49,722 nucleotides of DNA from Acholeplasmatales bacterium (GCA_017449215.1 JAFSJY010000061.1:1-49722), one strand, 5' to 3'; positions 7,912 to 16,375 are shown, numbered from the stretch's first letter. Notes: a model not told the origin generated them from the letters alone. Made by a program: numbers and translations.

Positions 7912-9786
7912 TTATTCCTCCAATATTTTTAAATCATCGCCAATTAATTCTTTGGCATCATTAACTAACTTTTCCTCTGGACTAACTGTACGCTCAGTAA
8001 CCTGAGGAACTACTCTTCTTTTTACTCCAATTCTAATTGGATTTAAAAGTGGTTTAGGATTTAACGCAGAATACTTAGATTTAAAGTCTTCCTTAACAGT
8101 TGCCCAAATGTGTCTAGGTATACATACGTAATCCTTAATATTTATATTATATTCTGAAAATATTTCAATAACTTTTACAAATGTTTCATATTCCATTAAT
8201 CTATTACAGAATTTAGCATCAGCCAATTCAATTAAAATAGAGTCTTCACTAGCTGCGATAATTTTACCTCTAGTAAGAATTTGAATATAAACATATGAAT
8301 ATTTATTCTCAATATCCTTTAATATATTTTCAACCTGATTTCTCTTATCCCTAGATGAATTATTTAAGATAGCTTCAATATCATGAATATTTATTTCATC
8401 ATCTGGAATAACATTAGGATCTAATGTGTTATTTAAAATCACAGGCTCTACATCAACTGGCTTTGGTGTTACAACAGGTTGTGTTTGTGTATCACGGACA
8501 AACTCTGTTTTTTCAGTATGTAAATTTTGTTGCTCATTTTTAATATTTAGTATTTCCTCTTTTGAAGGAATTTGAGCTTGAAATTGATTAAATCCAAAGC
8601 TATTATTTTGATTATTTTGTCTTTGATTTCTTTCTTGCTTAATAAGGATTTGAACACTATTTTCAAGTGAATCTACTCTTTCAGAAAGTGATGATAAATC
8701 ATTTAATTTTATATCACTCATTTTTAAAATAGCTAACTCTAAATAAGCTCTCTTTTGAGTAGAGAATCTCATATCATTTAATGCTTGATTTAAAATATCA
8801 AGCCAATTATAAATCATACCCTTATTAATGATATCAGCAAGCTTGATAAAATCTGCATTTTTATACATTAGCTTTTCATCTAATACAGCATTATTCTTAA
8901 ACATTAATACATCTCTTAAGAATAATACTAAATCATTAACTATTCTAGGAACTTCCTTACCTTCCTTAATGATATTATCTAATAATGTAATACAATTTGC
9001 TGATTCATTATTAGCACAATTATTTAATAATTCTATCATCTTAATATATGATATATTACCACTAATAGCTAATACATCGTCTAATGATATTTCTTCATTA
9101 ACACTATAGCTAATACATTGATCAAAAATTGATAATGCATCTCTCATTCCACCCTCAGCTGAAATAGCGATTTGGTGTAATGCCTCTTCACTAATCTTAA
9201 TATTCTCATCCTGTGCTACTATTCTAAGTCTCTTTAGAGTATTCTCTAAAGAGATTGATGAGAAATCAAATCTTTGGCATCTAGATAATATAGTTTTTGG
9301 TAATCTATATGGTTCTGTTGTAGCTAATATAAATATAACATGTGCAGGTGGTTCCTCTAATGTCTTTAGTAAGGCATTAAATGCGGCCTGAGATAGCATA
9401 TGAACCTCATCTATAATATATACCTTATATTTACCAACACTTGGTAAAAACTTAACAGTATCTCTTATAGCACGAACATCCTCAACACCATTGTTTGAAG
9501 CAGCATCGATTTCAACTACATCAGATATAATACCCTTTGCAATACCTTGACATACATCACATTCGCAGCAAGGTTCAATAGTTGGACCATGCTCACAATT
9601 CATAGCTTTAGCCATTATTTTGGCAAGAGTTGTTTTTCCTGTACCTCTTGGACCACAAAATAAATAAGCGTGTGCAACTTTATTTAATTTAATAGCATTT
9701 TGTAATGTTTTTATTATATGCTCCTGACCAACTACTTCTGAAAATTTTTGTGGTCGATACGCTCTATAAAGTGCAACATAAGCCAT
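7912..9786 (-). CDS. dnaX: DNA polymerase III subunit gamma/tau
   Basis: 624 residues. The AAA+ clamp-loader domain has a Walker A motif GPRGTGKTT (about 45), the gamma/tau zinc module with four cysteines (CEHGPTIEPCCECDVC), the Walker B-like DEVHMLS and the SRC finger region (TILSRCQRFDF). A Gln/Asn-rich linker (about 390-460) leads to the tau C-terminal part that contacts the replicative polymerase and helicase. It assembles the clamp loader that places DnaN on DNA. The SD AGGGGTGAT is close to the start. It lies 12 bases after the YiiX-like gene and is followed by ybaB and recR. Confidence 0.97.
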   Translation of the reverse strand: MAYVALYRAYRPQKFSEVVGQEHIIKTLQNAIKLNKVAHAYLFCGPRGTGKTTLAKIMAKAMNCEHGPTIEPCCECDVCQGIAKGIISDVVEIDAASNNGVEDVRAIRDTVKFLPSVGKYKVYIIDEVHMLSQAAFNALLKTLEEPPAHVIFILATTEPYRLPKTILSRCQRFDFSSISLENTLKRLRIVAQDENIKISEEALHQIAISAEGGMRDALSIFDQCISYSVNEEISLDDVLAISGNISYIKMIELLNNCANNESANCITLLDNIIKEGKEVPRIVNDLVLFLRDVLMFKNNAVLDEKLMYKNADFIKLADIINKGMIYNWLDILNQALNDMRFSTQKRAYLELAILKMSDIKLNDLSSLSERVDSLENSVQILIKQERNQRQNNQNNSFGFNQFQAQIPSKEEILNIKNEQQNLHTEKTEFVRDTQTQPVVTPKPVDVEPVILNNTLDPNVIPDDEINIHDIEAILNNSSRDKRNQVENILKDIENKYSYVYIQILTRGKIIAASEDSILIELADAKFCNRLMEYETFVKVIEIFSEYNINIKDYVCIPRHIWATVKEDFKSKYSALNPKPLLNPIRIGVKRRVVPQVTERTVSPEEKLVNDAKELIGDDLKILEE

Positions 9787-9798
9787 TTAAAATCACCC

Positions 9799-10557
9799 CT
9801 AACCAACATAATAAATATACTTAATTCCACCCTCAGTATAATGGTAATAAGTTATATATAAATCTGGGCATACCATTACGTCCCAAACAGTTGTCCAATA
9901 ACCATCTCTATTAAGATTAATTCCAACATAATCAAATGTCTTTGAAATTAGATCACTACAGTAAGATTTATTCTTTGTATCAAACGTAAAACTATAATTA
10001 TATGGATCTCTTAGGTGTCCGCTAGCTACGGACAAAGCTTCATCTAGCTTTTCTTCTGATAAATGAGTTCTATAACATACACAGCTATTAAAATAATCTA
10101 AATCATTCCAATAGCTTCTATTTGTTACCTTAGCTACATTTTCATCTAATTCCATGCCAGTTGCTTCAATTGAATCATAAATACTAATAGTACTATCATT
10201 ATCTCTATAATAATCAGTTACTATCGCAACATGACCACCAACATTAAAATTCTTTAAAAATGATAAAAGCTCATTTACAACAAATGTATCACCAGATGCA
10301 ATGATATCACCATAATTACCAGGCATCATGTACGTACCACTCATAGTATAGCCTGGTCTTTCTCCATCCATTGTAACCTTATAATATTTAACTAAATTAG
10401 TTGAAATATCCTCCTGATATACACCTAATTTTTTAAAGGATGAGATTTTTGAATTAATGATAACCTGCTCAGTTCCAGCATTAATTGCAAATCCACTTAA
10501 AATAAATATTAAAATTGAAGATATTATAATTAATACATATTTTAATATTTTTCTCAT
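9799..10557 (-). CDS. Permuted NlpC/P60 (YiiX-like) cysteine hydrolase, secreted or membrane-anchored
   Basis: 252 residues. An N-terminal hydrophobic segment (about 7-26) without lipobox suggests a signal peptide or anchor. His109 in GGHVAIVTDYY precedes Cys200 in SYCSDLISKTFDYVG; this His-before-Cys order is that of the circularly permuted papain-like YiiX/YebB group, whose members include amidases and esterases. The natural substrate cannot be read from sequence; a peptidoglycan or lipid amide is possible. It is inserted between jag and dnaX, an unusual place. No SD is visible, and the likely -10 (TGATAAAAT) ends only 6 bases before the ATG, so the transcript may be leaderless. Confidence 0.7.
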   Translation of the reverse strand: MRKILKYVLIIISSILIFILSGFAINAGTEQVIINSKISSFKKLGVYQEDISTNLVKYYKVTMDGERPGYTMSGTYMMPGNYGDIIASGDTFVVNELLSFLKNFNVGGHVAIVTDYYRDNDSTISIYDSIEATGMELDENVAKVTNRSYWNDLDYFNSCVCYRTHLSEEKLDEALSVASGHLRDPYNYSFTFDTKNKSYCSDLISKTFDYVGINLNRDGYWTTVWDVMVCPDLYITYYHYTEGGIKYIYYVG

Positions 10558-10563
10558 AATAAC

Positions 10564-10572
10564 ATTTTATCA
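10564..10572 (-). promoter_or_regulatory. Extended -10 element immediately upstream of the YiiX-like gene
   Basis: TGATAAAAT on the minus strand, with the hexamer ending at 10564. Initiation 6-7 bases further would coincide with the ATG at 10557. No convincing -35 was found. Confidence 0.45.
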
Positions 10573-10609
10573 TAAATTGTTCATATTTTAAATAATCATT
10601 ATAATTTAA

Positions 10610-10636
10610 AAAGACAGGAAATTTTCCTGCCTCTTT
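10610..10636 (-). terminator. Terminator downstream of jag
   Basis: On the minus strand AGGCAGGAAA pairs with TTTCCTGTCT (one G-U pair), followed by T's. It separates jag from the YiiX-like/dnaX operon. Confidence 0.7.
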
Positions 10637-10646
10637 TATATTTTTT

Positions 10647-10660
10647 GGCTTAACTAAGCC
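10647..10660. repeat. 14-bp palindrome GGCTTA-AC-TAAGCC
   Basis: Perfect 6-bp arms with a 2-base centre, in the jag 3' intergenic region. The same arms occur at 13329-13342 in the origin region. Confidence 0.6.
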
Positions 10661-10670
10661 ATTTTTACAA

Positions 10671-11279
10671 TTAGTCTTTATTTTTTGGCTTAATGACAAT
10701 TGCTCTTTCTTCGCCTTCACCCTCAGATTCAGTATAAACATCTCTCCATTCAGAAAGCTTCTCATGAATAATACGACGCTCAAATGAAGTCATTGGTTGA
10801 AGTTTAACTGCTACCTTAGTCTTTGAAACCTCTTTAGCTGTCTTAGTGGCAAGAATTTCAAGTTGTCTAGCACGATTAGATTTATATCCACCGATATCTA
10901 ATGTTGTAACAATATGATCCTTAGAATAAGTAGATATTAAGTTACGAAGAAGAATTTGTAATGCTTCTAAAGTTCTACCCTTAACACCAATTAATAAAGA
11001 ATTTTCATATGAATCAATTATATAATGAATTTGTTCTTCACCATTAACTGATCTTGCTTCAATTTGATAACCAATATTTAAAGCATTTAAAATACCTTCT
11101 AGATATTTTTTACCTTCAATTGTTAGATTAACATCAACTAAAGCTTCACAATTTAATCCTTCAGGTAATTCACCTAAAACATTAATGAAAATCTTATCAC
11201 TTGATATATGTAGTTTCTTTACTGCTTCAGAAATCGCTTCTTCCTGTGTCTTTGCGATAAATTCTACCTTTTTTTGCAT
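10671..11279 (-). CDS. jag: RNA-binding protein Jag (KhpB)
   Basis: 202 residues with the three canonical parts: an N-terminal Jag_N region (VEFIAKTQEEAISEAVKKL), a KH domain with a GxxG loop (LIGVKGRTLEALQ) and a C-terminal R3H domain (FERRIIHEKLSEW). Jag/KhpB binds RNA, usually with KhpA, and affects cell elongation and division in several Bacillota. It follows yidC by 20 bases, the conserved order rpmH-rnpA-yidC-jag. In Bacillus mnmE and mnmG would come next; they are absent here. Confidence 0.95.
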   Translation of the reverse strand: MQKKVEFIAKTQEEAISEAVKKLHISSDKIFINVLGELPEGLNCEALVDVNLTIEGKKYLEGILNALNIGYQIEARSVNGEEQIHYIIDSYENSLLIGVKGRTLEALQILLRNLISTYSKDHIVTTLDIGGYKSNRARQLEILATKTAKEVSKTKVAVKLQPMTSFERRIIHEKLSEWRDVYTESEGEGEERAIVIKPKNKD

Positions 11280-11299
11280 ATTTTCACCTTTTAGTTTAA

Positions 11300-12283
11300 T
11301 TAAAATACATCTGGACGTGCTTTCATTTTCTCATATTTCTTATTATTGATAATTCTACCAATTTCAGATTGGAAAATTTGGTAAACAGCACCGATTAACC
11401 AGTAAATACCAAGAGTTGTATTAGATAATGCCATAAATCCGAACATTACATTCATGATTATCATTACCCATTTCATTTGATTCTTTTGATTTTTCTTATC
11501 ATTTGGATGAATTCTTTGATATTTTGTAGGTCTTGATGATAATTTTTGTTGAAGAATTTGTAAACCAACGAATGCGATAGCTACAAATGCTGCAAAAACC
11601 TTATCCCAAGCGCTTGATGCGTTGAAGAATGAAGTATTCATTTCGAAGAAATTAAATACCTTAGTATTACTTAACGCAAATTCACCAGTTGAAACCATAG
11701 AAACTGCTCCATTTACAACAGTAGTAGAAGTAGCATTGATTCTTTGTACAACCTCATACATTGCCATGAAGATAGGGAATTGAAGTAACATAGGTCCAAT
11801 ACAACCTAATGGATTAATCTTATACTTCTTATAAAGCTTAGACATTTCCTGTTGCATTTGCTGTTGACTTCTAGGATCCTGTCTACCAGCATACTTTTTC
11901 TGAATTCTATTCATTTCAGGTTGCATTTGTTGCATCTTTAAGCTCATACCATTTGTACGTGCATAAATAGGCCATGCAATTGTTCTTACAATTAAAGTAG
12001 TGAAGAAGATACCCCAGAAGAATGAGTTACCTAAGCCCTTACCAATAGAAGAACATAATAATGCGATTGGCCAAGAAAGAATATTAATAGGCCAACCCCA
12101 TAATGATTGCCAGAATCCAGAACCACCATCCCACATATCTACCCAGTCTTGACCGTATGTAGTATATGGCTTTGCGTACCAAGTAGAAGCACTAGTACGA
12201 CATCCAGACAATGTAATAAGAAGAATCAAACAAACAGCAACTAACAATAGTTTATGTTTATTTCTTATGAAAAAACTTTTCAC
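11300..12283 (-). CDS. yidC: Membrane protein insertase YidC/OxaA, lipoprotein type
   Basis: 327 residues, the Gram-positive short form. A lipoprotein signal (LLITLSGC, Cys about 28) is followed by about five membrane segments, a cytoplasmic Gln-rich loop (KMQQMQPEMNRIQKKYAG) and the motif GPMLLQFPIFMAMYEVV typical of YidC. It inserts membrane proteins with or without SecYEG. The start codon is GTG, preceded by AAGGAG, and overlaps the rnpA stop. Confidence 0.96.
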   Translation of the reverse strand: MKSFFIRNKHKLLLVAVCLILLITLSGCRTSASTWYAKPYTTYGQDWVDMWDGGSGFWQSLWGWPINILSWPIALLCSSIGKGLGNSFFWGIFFTTLIVRTIAWPIYARTNGMSLKMQQMQPEMNRIQKKYAGRQDPRSQQQMQQEMSKLYKKYKINPLGCIGPMLLQFPIFMAMYEVVQRINATSTTVVNGAVSMVSTGEFALSNTKVFNFFEMNTSFFNASSAWDKVFAAFVAIAFVGLQILQQKLSSRPTKYQRIHPNDKKNQKNQMKWVMIIMNVMFGFMALSNTTLGIYWLIGAVYQIFQSEIGRIINNKKYEKMKARPDVF

Positions 12284-12633
12284 TTTTTTTCTCCTTGATT
12301 TAATAAATTTTGTTTTTTAAATAGATACTCTATTTCTTTATAAATCTTATTATAGTCAAGCTCAATTACTTTTGCTCTAGCGATAATAAAAACATCCACA
12401 TTTAAATCTAATTTAATATTCAAATTAGAAACAACAGCACTAATTAATCTTTTATATTTATTACGAGTAACTGCATTTCCAATCTTTTTACCTACACTCA
12501 TCGCATAACGAAAATGGCTGGTTTCTGAATTTACTTTTTTATAAACTGAAAAATACTGAGTAGATCTTGATTGCTTTTCTTTAAGAATAGCCTCAATTTC
12601 AGTATTCTTTTTTACGCGATATTCTTTGTTCAT
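12280..12633 (-). CDS. rnpA: Ribonuclease P protein component
   Basis: 117 residues, normal length. It begins NKEYRVKKNTEIEAIL and contains the RNR signature region VTRNKYKRLI after KKIGNAV, which binds the P RNA and pre-tRNA 5' leader. It lies between rpmH and yidC in the conserved order. A terminator-like hairpin in the gap from rpmH probably lowers its expression relative to the ribosomal protein. Confidence 0.95.
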   Translation of the reverse strand: MNKEYRVKKNTEIEAILKEKQSRSTQYFSVYKKVNSETSHFRYAMSVGKKIGNAVTRNKYKRLISAVVSNLNIKLDLNVDVFIIARAKVIELDYNKIYKEIEYLFKKQNLLNQGEKK

Positions 12634-12654
12634 AGATTAATAACCTTTTATGAC

Positions 12655-12697
12655 AAAAAAATACGACCAAACAAATCTTATAATTGTTCTGGTCGTA
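12655..12697 (-). terminator. Terminator or attenuator between rpmH and rnpA
   Basis: On the minus strand a long stem (TACGACCAGAACAA with TTGTTTGGTCGTA, one mismatch) is followed by TTTTTTT. No promoter is obvious between it and rnpA, so partial read-through is expected. Confidence 0.8.
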
Positions 12698-12725
12698 CTA
12701 GTTATGTCAATTATTAAATATTAAA

Positions 12726-12860
12726 TTAAACAGTTAACTGATGTCTGCCTTTTTTACGTCTAGCAGCTAAAACTTTTCTACCATTCTTAGTTGCCATTCT
12801 AGCGCGGAAACCATGAGTAACTTTTCTTTTTCTTTTATTAGGTTGATAAGTTCTTTTCAT
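12726..12860 (-). CDS. rpmH: 50S ribosomal protein L34
   Basis: 44 residues, highly basic, starting [18 protein letters not shown] and ending GRHQLTV, an unmistakable bL34. The SD GGAGGG lies 8 bases before the ATG. It is the first leftward gene from the origin, as in most Bacillota, and has a strong promoter. Confidence 0.98.
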   Translation of the reverse strand: MKRTYQPNKRKRKVTHGFRARMATKNGRKVLAARRKKGRHQLTV

Positions 12861-12899
12861 ATCAATTACCCTCCATTCTTTAAGAAACCATGCGCATTT

Positions 12900-12928
12900 A
12901 TTCTATCAAAAAGGTATTTTATTGTCAA
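12900..12928 (-). promoter_or_regulatory. rpmH promoter
   Basis: On the minus strand a consensus TTGACA (12923-12928) and TAGAAT (12900-12905) with a 17-base spacer, among the best promoters in the window. Confidence 0.85.
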
Positions 12929-13112
12929 CAACGAATTTATCATGCATTAATTATTAATATTTTTACATCAAAAATTTCAATCCTATATTTATATATAATA
13001 GGAAGATTTATTCAAATAGACAAAATAAGTTCGATAAAAATCATTGAAGTGATAGAACATAAATTCAGAAAATTAGTAAGAAAATAGACTATTACGCCAT
13101 TTTTTTATAAAA

Positions 13113-13564
13113 TGTGGAAAACTCAAGATAGCTTATTAAGGTTATCCACATTTTTTAAAAATTATTTCTTGACAAATTTAATTCATTATTTTGGCTATTT
13201 TTTATTTATTTTTCGAAAAATATTTTTATGAAAGAAAATGAAAATTTATGAAAGATGTTTTCATTAATAATTTGTGTATTTCTCACATATACACAGTGTT
13301 CGTTTTTTTTAAAATTTTAAAAAATATCGGCTTAGATAAGCCATTATTGTTGTCTTTCATAATGTTTTCATTAAATACAAATGTGAATAAAATTAGTGTA
13401 TATTGAGGAAAAATATTGTATCTATGTGGATAACTTATTAACACAATTTTTAACATGTGAAAATGTGTCCAACTCAAAAAAAGGGCGTAATTAGGTAATT
13501 TTATCAAAAAAGTTATCCACATTTTTTCATAATTATTAATAAATTTACAAAAAAGTTATCCACA
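13113..13564. other. oriC, upstream DnaA-box cluster
   Basis: The 12861-13645 gap between rpmH and dnaA has no credible gene. It holds six 9-mers matching TTWTNCACA: 13113-13121 (minus), 13142-13150 (plus), 13382-13390 (minus), 13425-13433 (minus), 13513-13521 (plus) and 13556-13564 (plus). Four are the perfect TTATCCACA. Between them is very A+T-rich DNA, a 12-bp direct repeat TGTTTTCATTAA (13256-13267 and 13363-13374) and a palindrome at 13329-13342. The divergent genes on either side support the origin position. Confidence 0.9.
13329..13342. repeat. 14-bp palindrome GGCTTA-GA-TAAGCC in the origin region
   Basis: Perfect 6-bp arms identical to those at 10647-10660. It lies between DnaA boxes. 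Protein partner unknown. Confidence 0.6.
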
Positions 13565-13585
13565 TTTTTTGTTGAAAAGTTTTTG

Positions 13586-13614
13586 TTGAAAACCACTTTT
13601 GACTAATGTATCAT
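13586..13614 (+). promoter_or_regulatory. dnaA promoter
   Basis: TTGAAA (13586-13591) and TATCAT (13609-13614) with a 17-base spacer, about 30 bases before the dnaA start. A perfect DnaA box ends at 13564, so autoregulation is likely. Confidence 0.6.
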
Positions 13615-13645
13615 AATTGCGAGAAGAAACAAGGGTGATTATAAA

Positions 13646-14968
13646 ATGTTAAATGGACAGGAAGTTTGGAACACTGTCAGAGACAAATTAAAGAAAAAAT
13701 TAGCACCAGTTACCTTTGAACAATATTTCAAGGATATTGAAAAGATTGAATATGAGGAAAATGGTGTAATTTTTATTGTAGTAGACAGTATTTTCACAAA
13801 GAACAATATTAATAAAGTTCATATTAAAAATATTGAATCAATTTTAGATGAATGTAAATTTGAAAGAAAGTATAAAATTAGATTTATTACTGAGGATGAG
13901 AAGAAGGCAAAGGAAATTAAACCTAGACCTGCAATCACAGTATTAAATAATAATAACTTAAATTTAAATTATACTTTTGAATCATTTGTTACAGGTGAAT
14001 CAAATAGAAATGCCTTTTTAACTGCTAGTAAAGTTGCTGAAACACCTGGTGTTTTCGTAAATCCATTATATATTTTTGGTGGAGTTGGCTTAGGTAAGAC
14101 ACATTTGATGCAAGCTATAGGTAATTACATTTCAGATATGAATGTAAATAATAAGATTGTTTATGTACAAGCTATGGATTTTTTAAAGGATTATACACAA
14201 GCTGTTCAATCTAATAATATGAATTTATTTAATGAAAAATATGATGGAACAGATGTATTATTAATGGATGATATCCAAATGCTTACTGATAAAAAGAGTA
14301 CGCAGCAACAATTCTTCAATCTATTCCAAAATATGATTGATAGAAGTAAACAAATTGTTATTACATCAGATTGTCCACCAAATAAGTTAAATGGTTTTAT
14401 GGACAGACTTACATCTAGATTCCAAATGGGTATTCAAGTTAATATAAATCAGCCAGATTTTCCTCAAAGATTAAGTATTTTGAAGAGAAAAGTAGCAGAA
14501 TTTACACAAAAAGAGGTTCCAGATGATGTATTATCATACATCGCTGAAATATTTACTGATAATGTAAGAGAGCTAGAGGGTGCTTTAACAAGAGTAAGTA
14601 TTTATTCTGATTTTATGGGACAGCCTATTACATTAGATTTTGCTAAAGAGGCATTAGATGTATTAGTTAAGGCAAGAACTACACATGAAAATACATATGA
14701 ATCATGTATTTCAGTAGTAGCTAATTTCTATAATATTAATTCAATTGACATTTTAGGTGCTGGTAGATCAGCAAAAATAGTATTACCTAGACATATTGTA
14801 ATGTATATTTTAAAGAATAAATATAACCTAACATATCAAAAAATAGGTGCCATTTTAAATGGTAAGGATCATACAACAGTAATGAATGGATGTATGAGAA
14901 TTGAAAATGAAATTAAGACAAATGAAGAATTAAAAATGGCTGTTGAAAGTATTATGAAAAAGCTATAA
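13646..14968 (+). CDS. dnaA: Chromosomal replication initiator DnaA
   Basis: 440 residues. Domain I (about 1-80) recruits partners. The AAA+ domain has Walker A GGVGLGKTHL, Walker B VLLMDDIQML and LTSRFQMGI. Domain IV ends with the DnaA-box recognition signature, here KDHTTVMNG instead of the common RDHTTVLHA. ATP-DnaA binds the boxes on both sides of the gene and melts the origin. The SD is AAGGGTGAT. It is the first rightward gene from the origin and has its own terminator, so dnaN is likely transcribed separately. Confidence 0.98.
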   Translation: MLNGQEVWNTVRDKLKKKLAPVTFEQYFKDIEKIEYEENGVIFIVVDSIFTKNNINKVHIKNIESILDECKFERKYKIRFITEDEKKAKEIKPRPAITVLNNNNLNLNYTFESFVTGESNRNAFLTASKVAETPGVFVNPLYIFGGVGLGKTHLMQAIGNYISDMNVNNKIVYVQAMDFLKDYTQAVQSNNMNLFNEKYDGTDVLLMDDIQMLTDKKSTQQQFFNLFQNMIDRSKQIVITSDCPPNKLNGFMDRLTSRFQMGIQVNINQPDFPQRLSILKRKVAEFTQKEVPDDVLSYIAEIFTDNVRELEGALTRVSIYSDFMGQPITLDFAKEALDVLVKARTTHENTYESCISVVANFYNINSIDILGAGRSAKIVLPRHIVMYILKNKYNLTYQKIGAILNGKDHTTVMNGCMRIENEIKTNEELKMAVESIMKKL

Positions 14969-14974
14969 ATTTTG

Positions 14975-15008
14975 AAACTTAAAGACCCAAAAATCTTTAA
15001 GTTTTTTT
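14975..15008 (+). terminator. dnaA terminator
   Basis: An 11-bp stem AAACTTAAAGA with TCTTTAAGTTT, followed by a T-rich tract. Confidence 0.85.
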
Positions 15009-15096
15009 CTTTATTTGATTTTCCAATATAAATAATTATTTATTTTAATTATTTAGTGAAAAAATATAATGTGGATTTTTGTGAAAAAAATGTTCA

Positions 15097-15205
15097 TTTT
15101 CCACATTAATTATGATATAATAAAACGTGTATTTTAAACGGTTTTTACTAGTTATCCACAAATCCACCGTGGCTAATTATTAAAATTATAAAAATTCATT
15201 AATAT
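15097..15205. other. oriC, DnaA-dependent basal unwinding element in the dnaA-dnaN gap
   Basis: A box TTTTCCACA (15097-15105) is followed by a perfect TTATCCACA (15152-15160), a partly overlapping weak box AAATCCACC, a short G+C patch (CCACCGTGG), then CTAATTATTAAAATTAT and A+T-rich DNA. This order of tandem boxes, GC patch, CTA-type trios and unwinding DNA matches the B. subtilis unwinding system, which also lies just upstream of dnaN. The assignment comes from arrangement; the trios are degenerate. Confidence 0.7.
15113..15121 (+). promoter_or_regulatory. Probable dnaN promoter (extended -10)
   Basis: TGATATAAT between two DnaA boxes, about 100 bases upstream of dnaN. No strong -35 is visible. 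Confidence 0.5.
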
Positions 15206-15224
15206 ATCTTTTTAGGAGGGCTTT

Positions 15225-16364
15225 ATGAATATTACAATTGATAGAGAGGTTTTACTCGAAAATTTAAATATCATTTCAAGAGGATTACCATCTAAATCAC
15301 CAATGCCAATTTTAACAGGTATCAAATTTTATGTAACTGAAAATGATTTATTTATGACATCATCTAATACTGATATTTCAGTTGAGGTTACAATTACTGA
15401 TTCATCATTACAAATTACAGAGGCTGGATCAACTGTTGTTCCTGGTAGATTATTTATTGATATCATTAGAAAGATTAATTCTAAAAAGGTAAATTTATTC
15501 TTATCAGATGACAAGATTTTAATTGTTAAGGCTGATAGAGGTGAATATAAGCTTCATATTATGGATCCATTAAATTATCCAAAGATCGACTTTGTACCTC
15601 TTGAAAATCCATTAACATTACATTCAGATGTTTTAAAGTCATTAATTAAGGAAACAGTATTCGCAACAGCACAAACTGAAAAGAAACCAATCTTAGATGG
15701 TGTTAATTTTGTAAATAATAACAATGAATTAATTGTTACAGCTACAGATTCATTTAGATTATCTCAAAAGATTACAAATATTAGAGATTATAAGGATTTC
15801 AATATTACAATCCCTAATAAATCTTTAGATGAAATGTTAAAGGCTTTAGATGTTTATGATGGTGATGTTAATTTATACTTCACACAAAATAGATTATTAG
15901 CTCAATATAGAAATGTATGCTTCCAAACAAGATTATTAGATGGTAATTATCCAGATACATCTAAATTAATTCCTAGCACATTCCCTATTATTGTTAAGTT
16001 TAATAAGGATGAATTAGTTGAAGCAGTAGAAAGAGTATCTTTATTATCACCTCGTGATAAGGAAAGAGATAAGGAAATTGCTTATTCAATTATTAAGCTA
16101 TCTATTAGAAAGGATAGAACAATTGAAATTTCAACTAATAATACTGTATATGGTGATGCTAGAGAAGAGGTTATTCCTACATTTGTAGATGCATCTAATC
16201 CTATTACAATTGGATTTTCATCTAGATATCTTCTAGAAGCATTAAAGAGCTTCATGTCTACTGAAATTTCATTAAATTTAACTGGTGAAATTAGACCATT
16301 CGTAATTCGTGGAGAAAAGGATGTTAATTTAACTCAATTAATCTTACCAGTAAGAATGGATTAA
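15225..16364 (+). CDS. dnaN: DNA polymerase III sliding clamp, beta subunit
   Basis: 379 residues, normal length for three clamp domains. It begins MNITIDREVLLENLNIISRGLPSKSPMPILTG-like, contains ATDSFRLS, and ends with FVIRGE and the typical C-terminal QLILPVR. The ring encircles DNA and tethers the polymerase; DnaX loads it. The SD AGGAGGG is strong. It has its own terminator, so it is separated from the yaaA-recF-gyrBA operon. Confidence 0.98.
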   Translation: MNITIDREVLLENLNIISRGLPSKSPMPILTGIKFYVTENDLFMTSSNTDISVEVTITDSSLQITEAGSTVVPGRLFIDIIRKINSKKVNLFLSDDKILIVKADRGEYKLHIMDPLNYPKIDFVPLENPLTLHSDVLKSLIKETVFATAQTEKKPILDGVNFVNNNNELIVTATDSFRLSQKITNIRDYKDFNITIPNKSLDEMLKALDVYDGDVNLYFTQNRLLAQYRNVCFQTRLLDGNYPDTSKLIPSTFPIIVKFNKDELVEAVERVSLLSPRDKERDKEIAYSIIKLSIRKDRTIEISTNNTVYGDAREEVIPTFVDASNPITIGFSSRYLLEALKSFMSTEISLNLTGEIRPFVIRGEKDVNLTQLILPVRMD

Positions 16365-16375
16365 TTAGATTTATA

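Noticed and set aside
10481-10783. 100-codon minus-strand reading frame bridging jag and the YiiX-like gene
   Set aside because: It overlaps both genes in another frame and crosses the jag terminator.
12890-13087. 65-codon plus-strand reading frame in the rpmH-dnaA gap
   Set aside because: It runs through the rpmH promoter, has no SD and matches nothing; the gap is better explained as promoter plus origin DNA.
13283-13522. 79-codon minus-strand reading frame in the origin
   Set aside because: It overlaps several DnaA boxes and an A+T-rich origin segment; no SD and no recognisable product.
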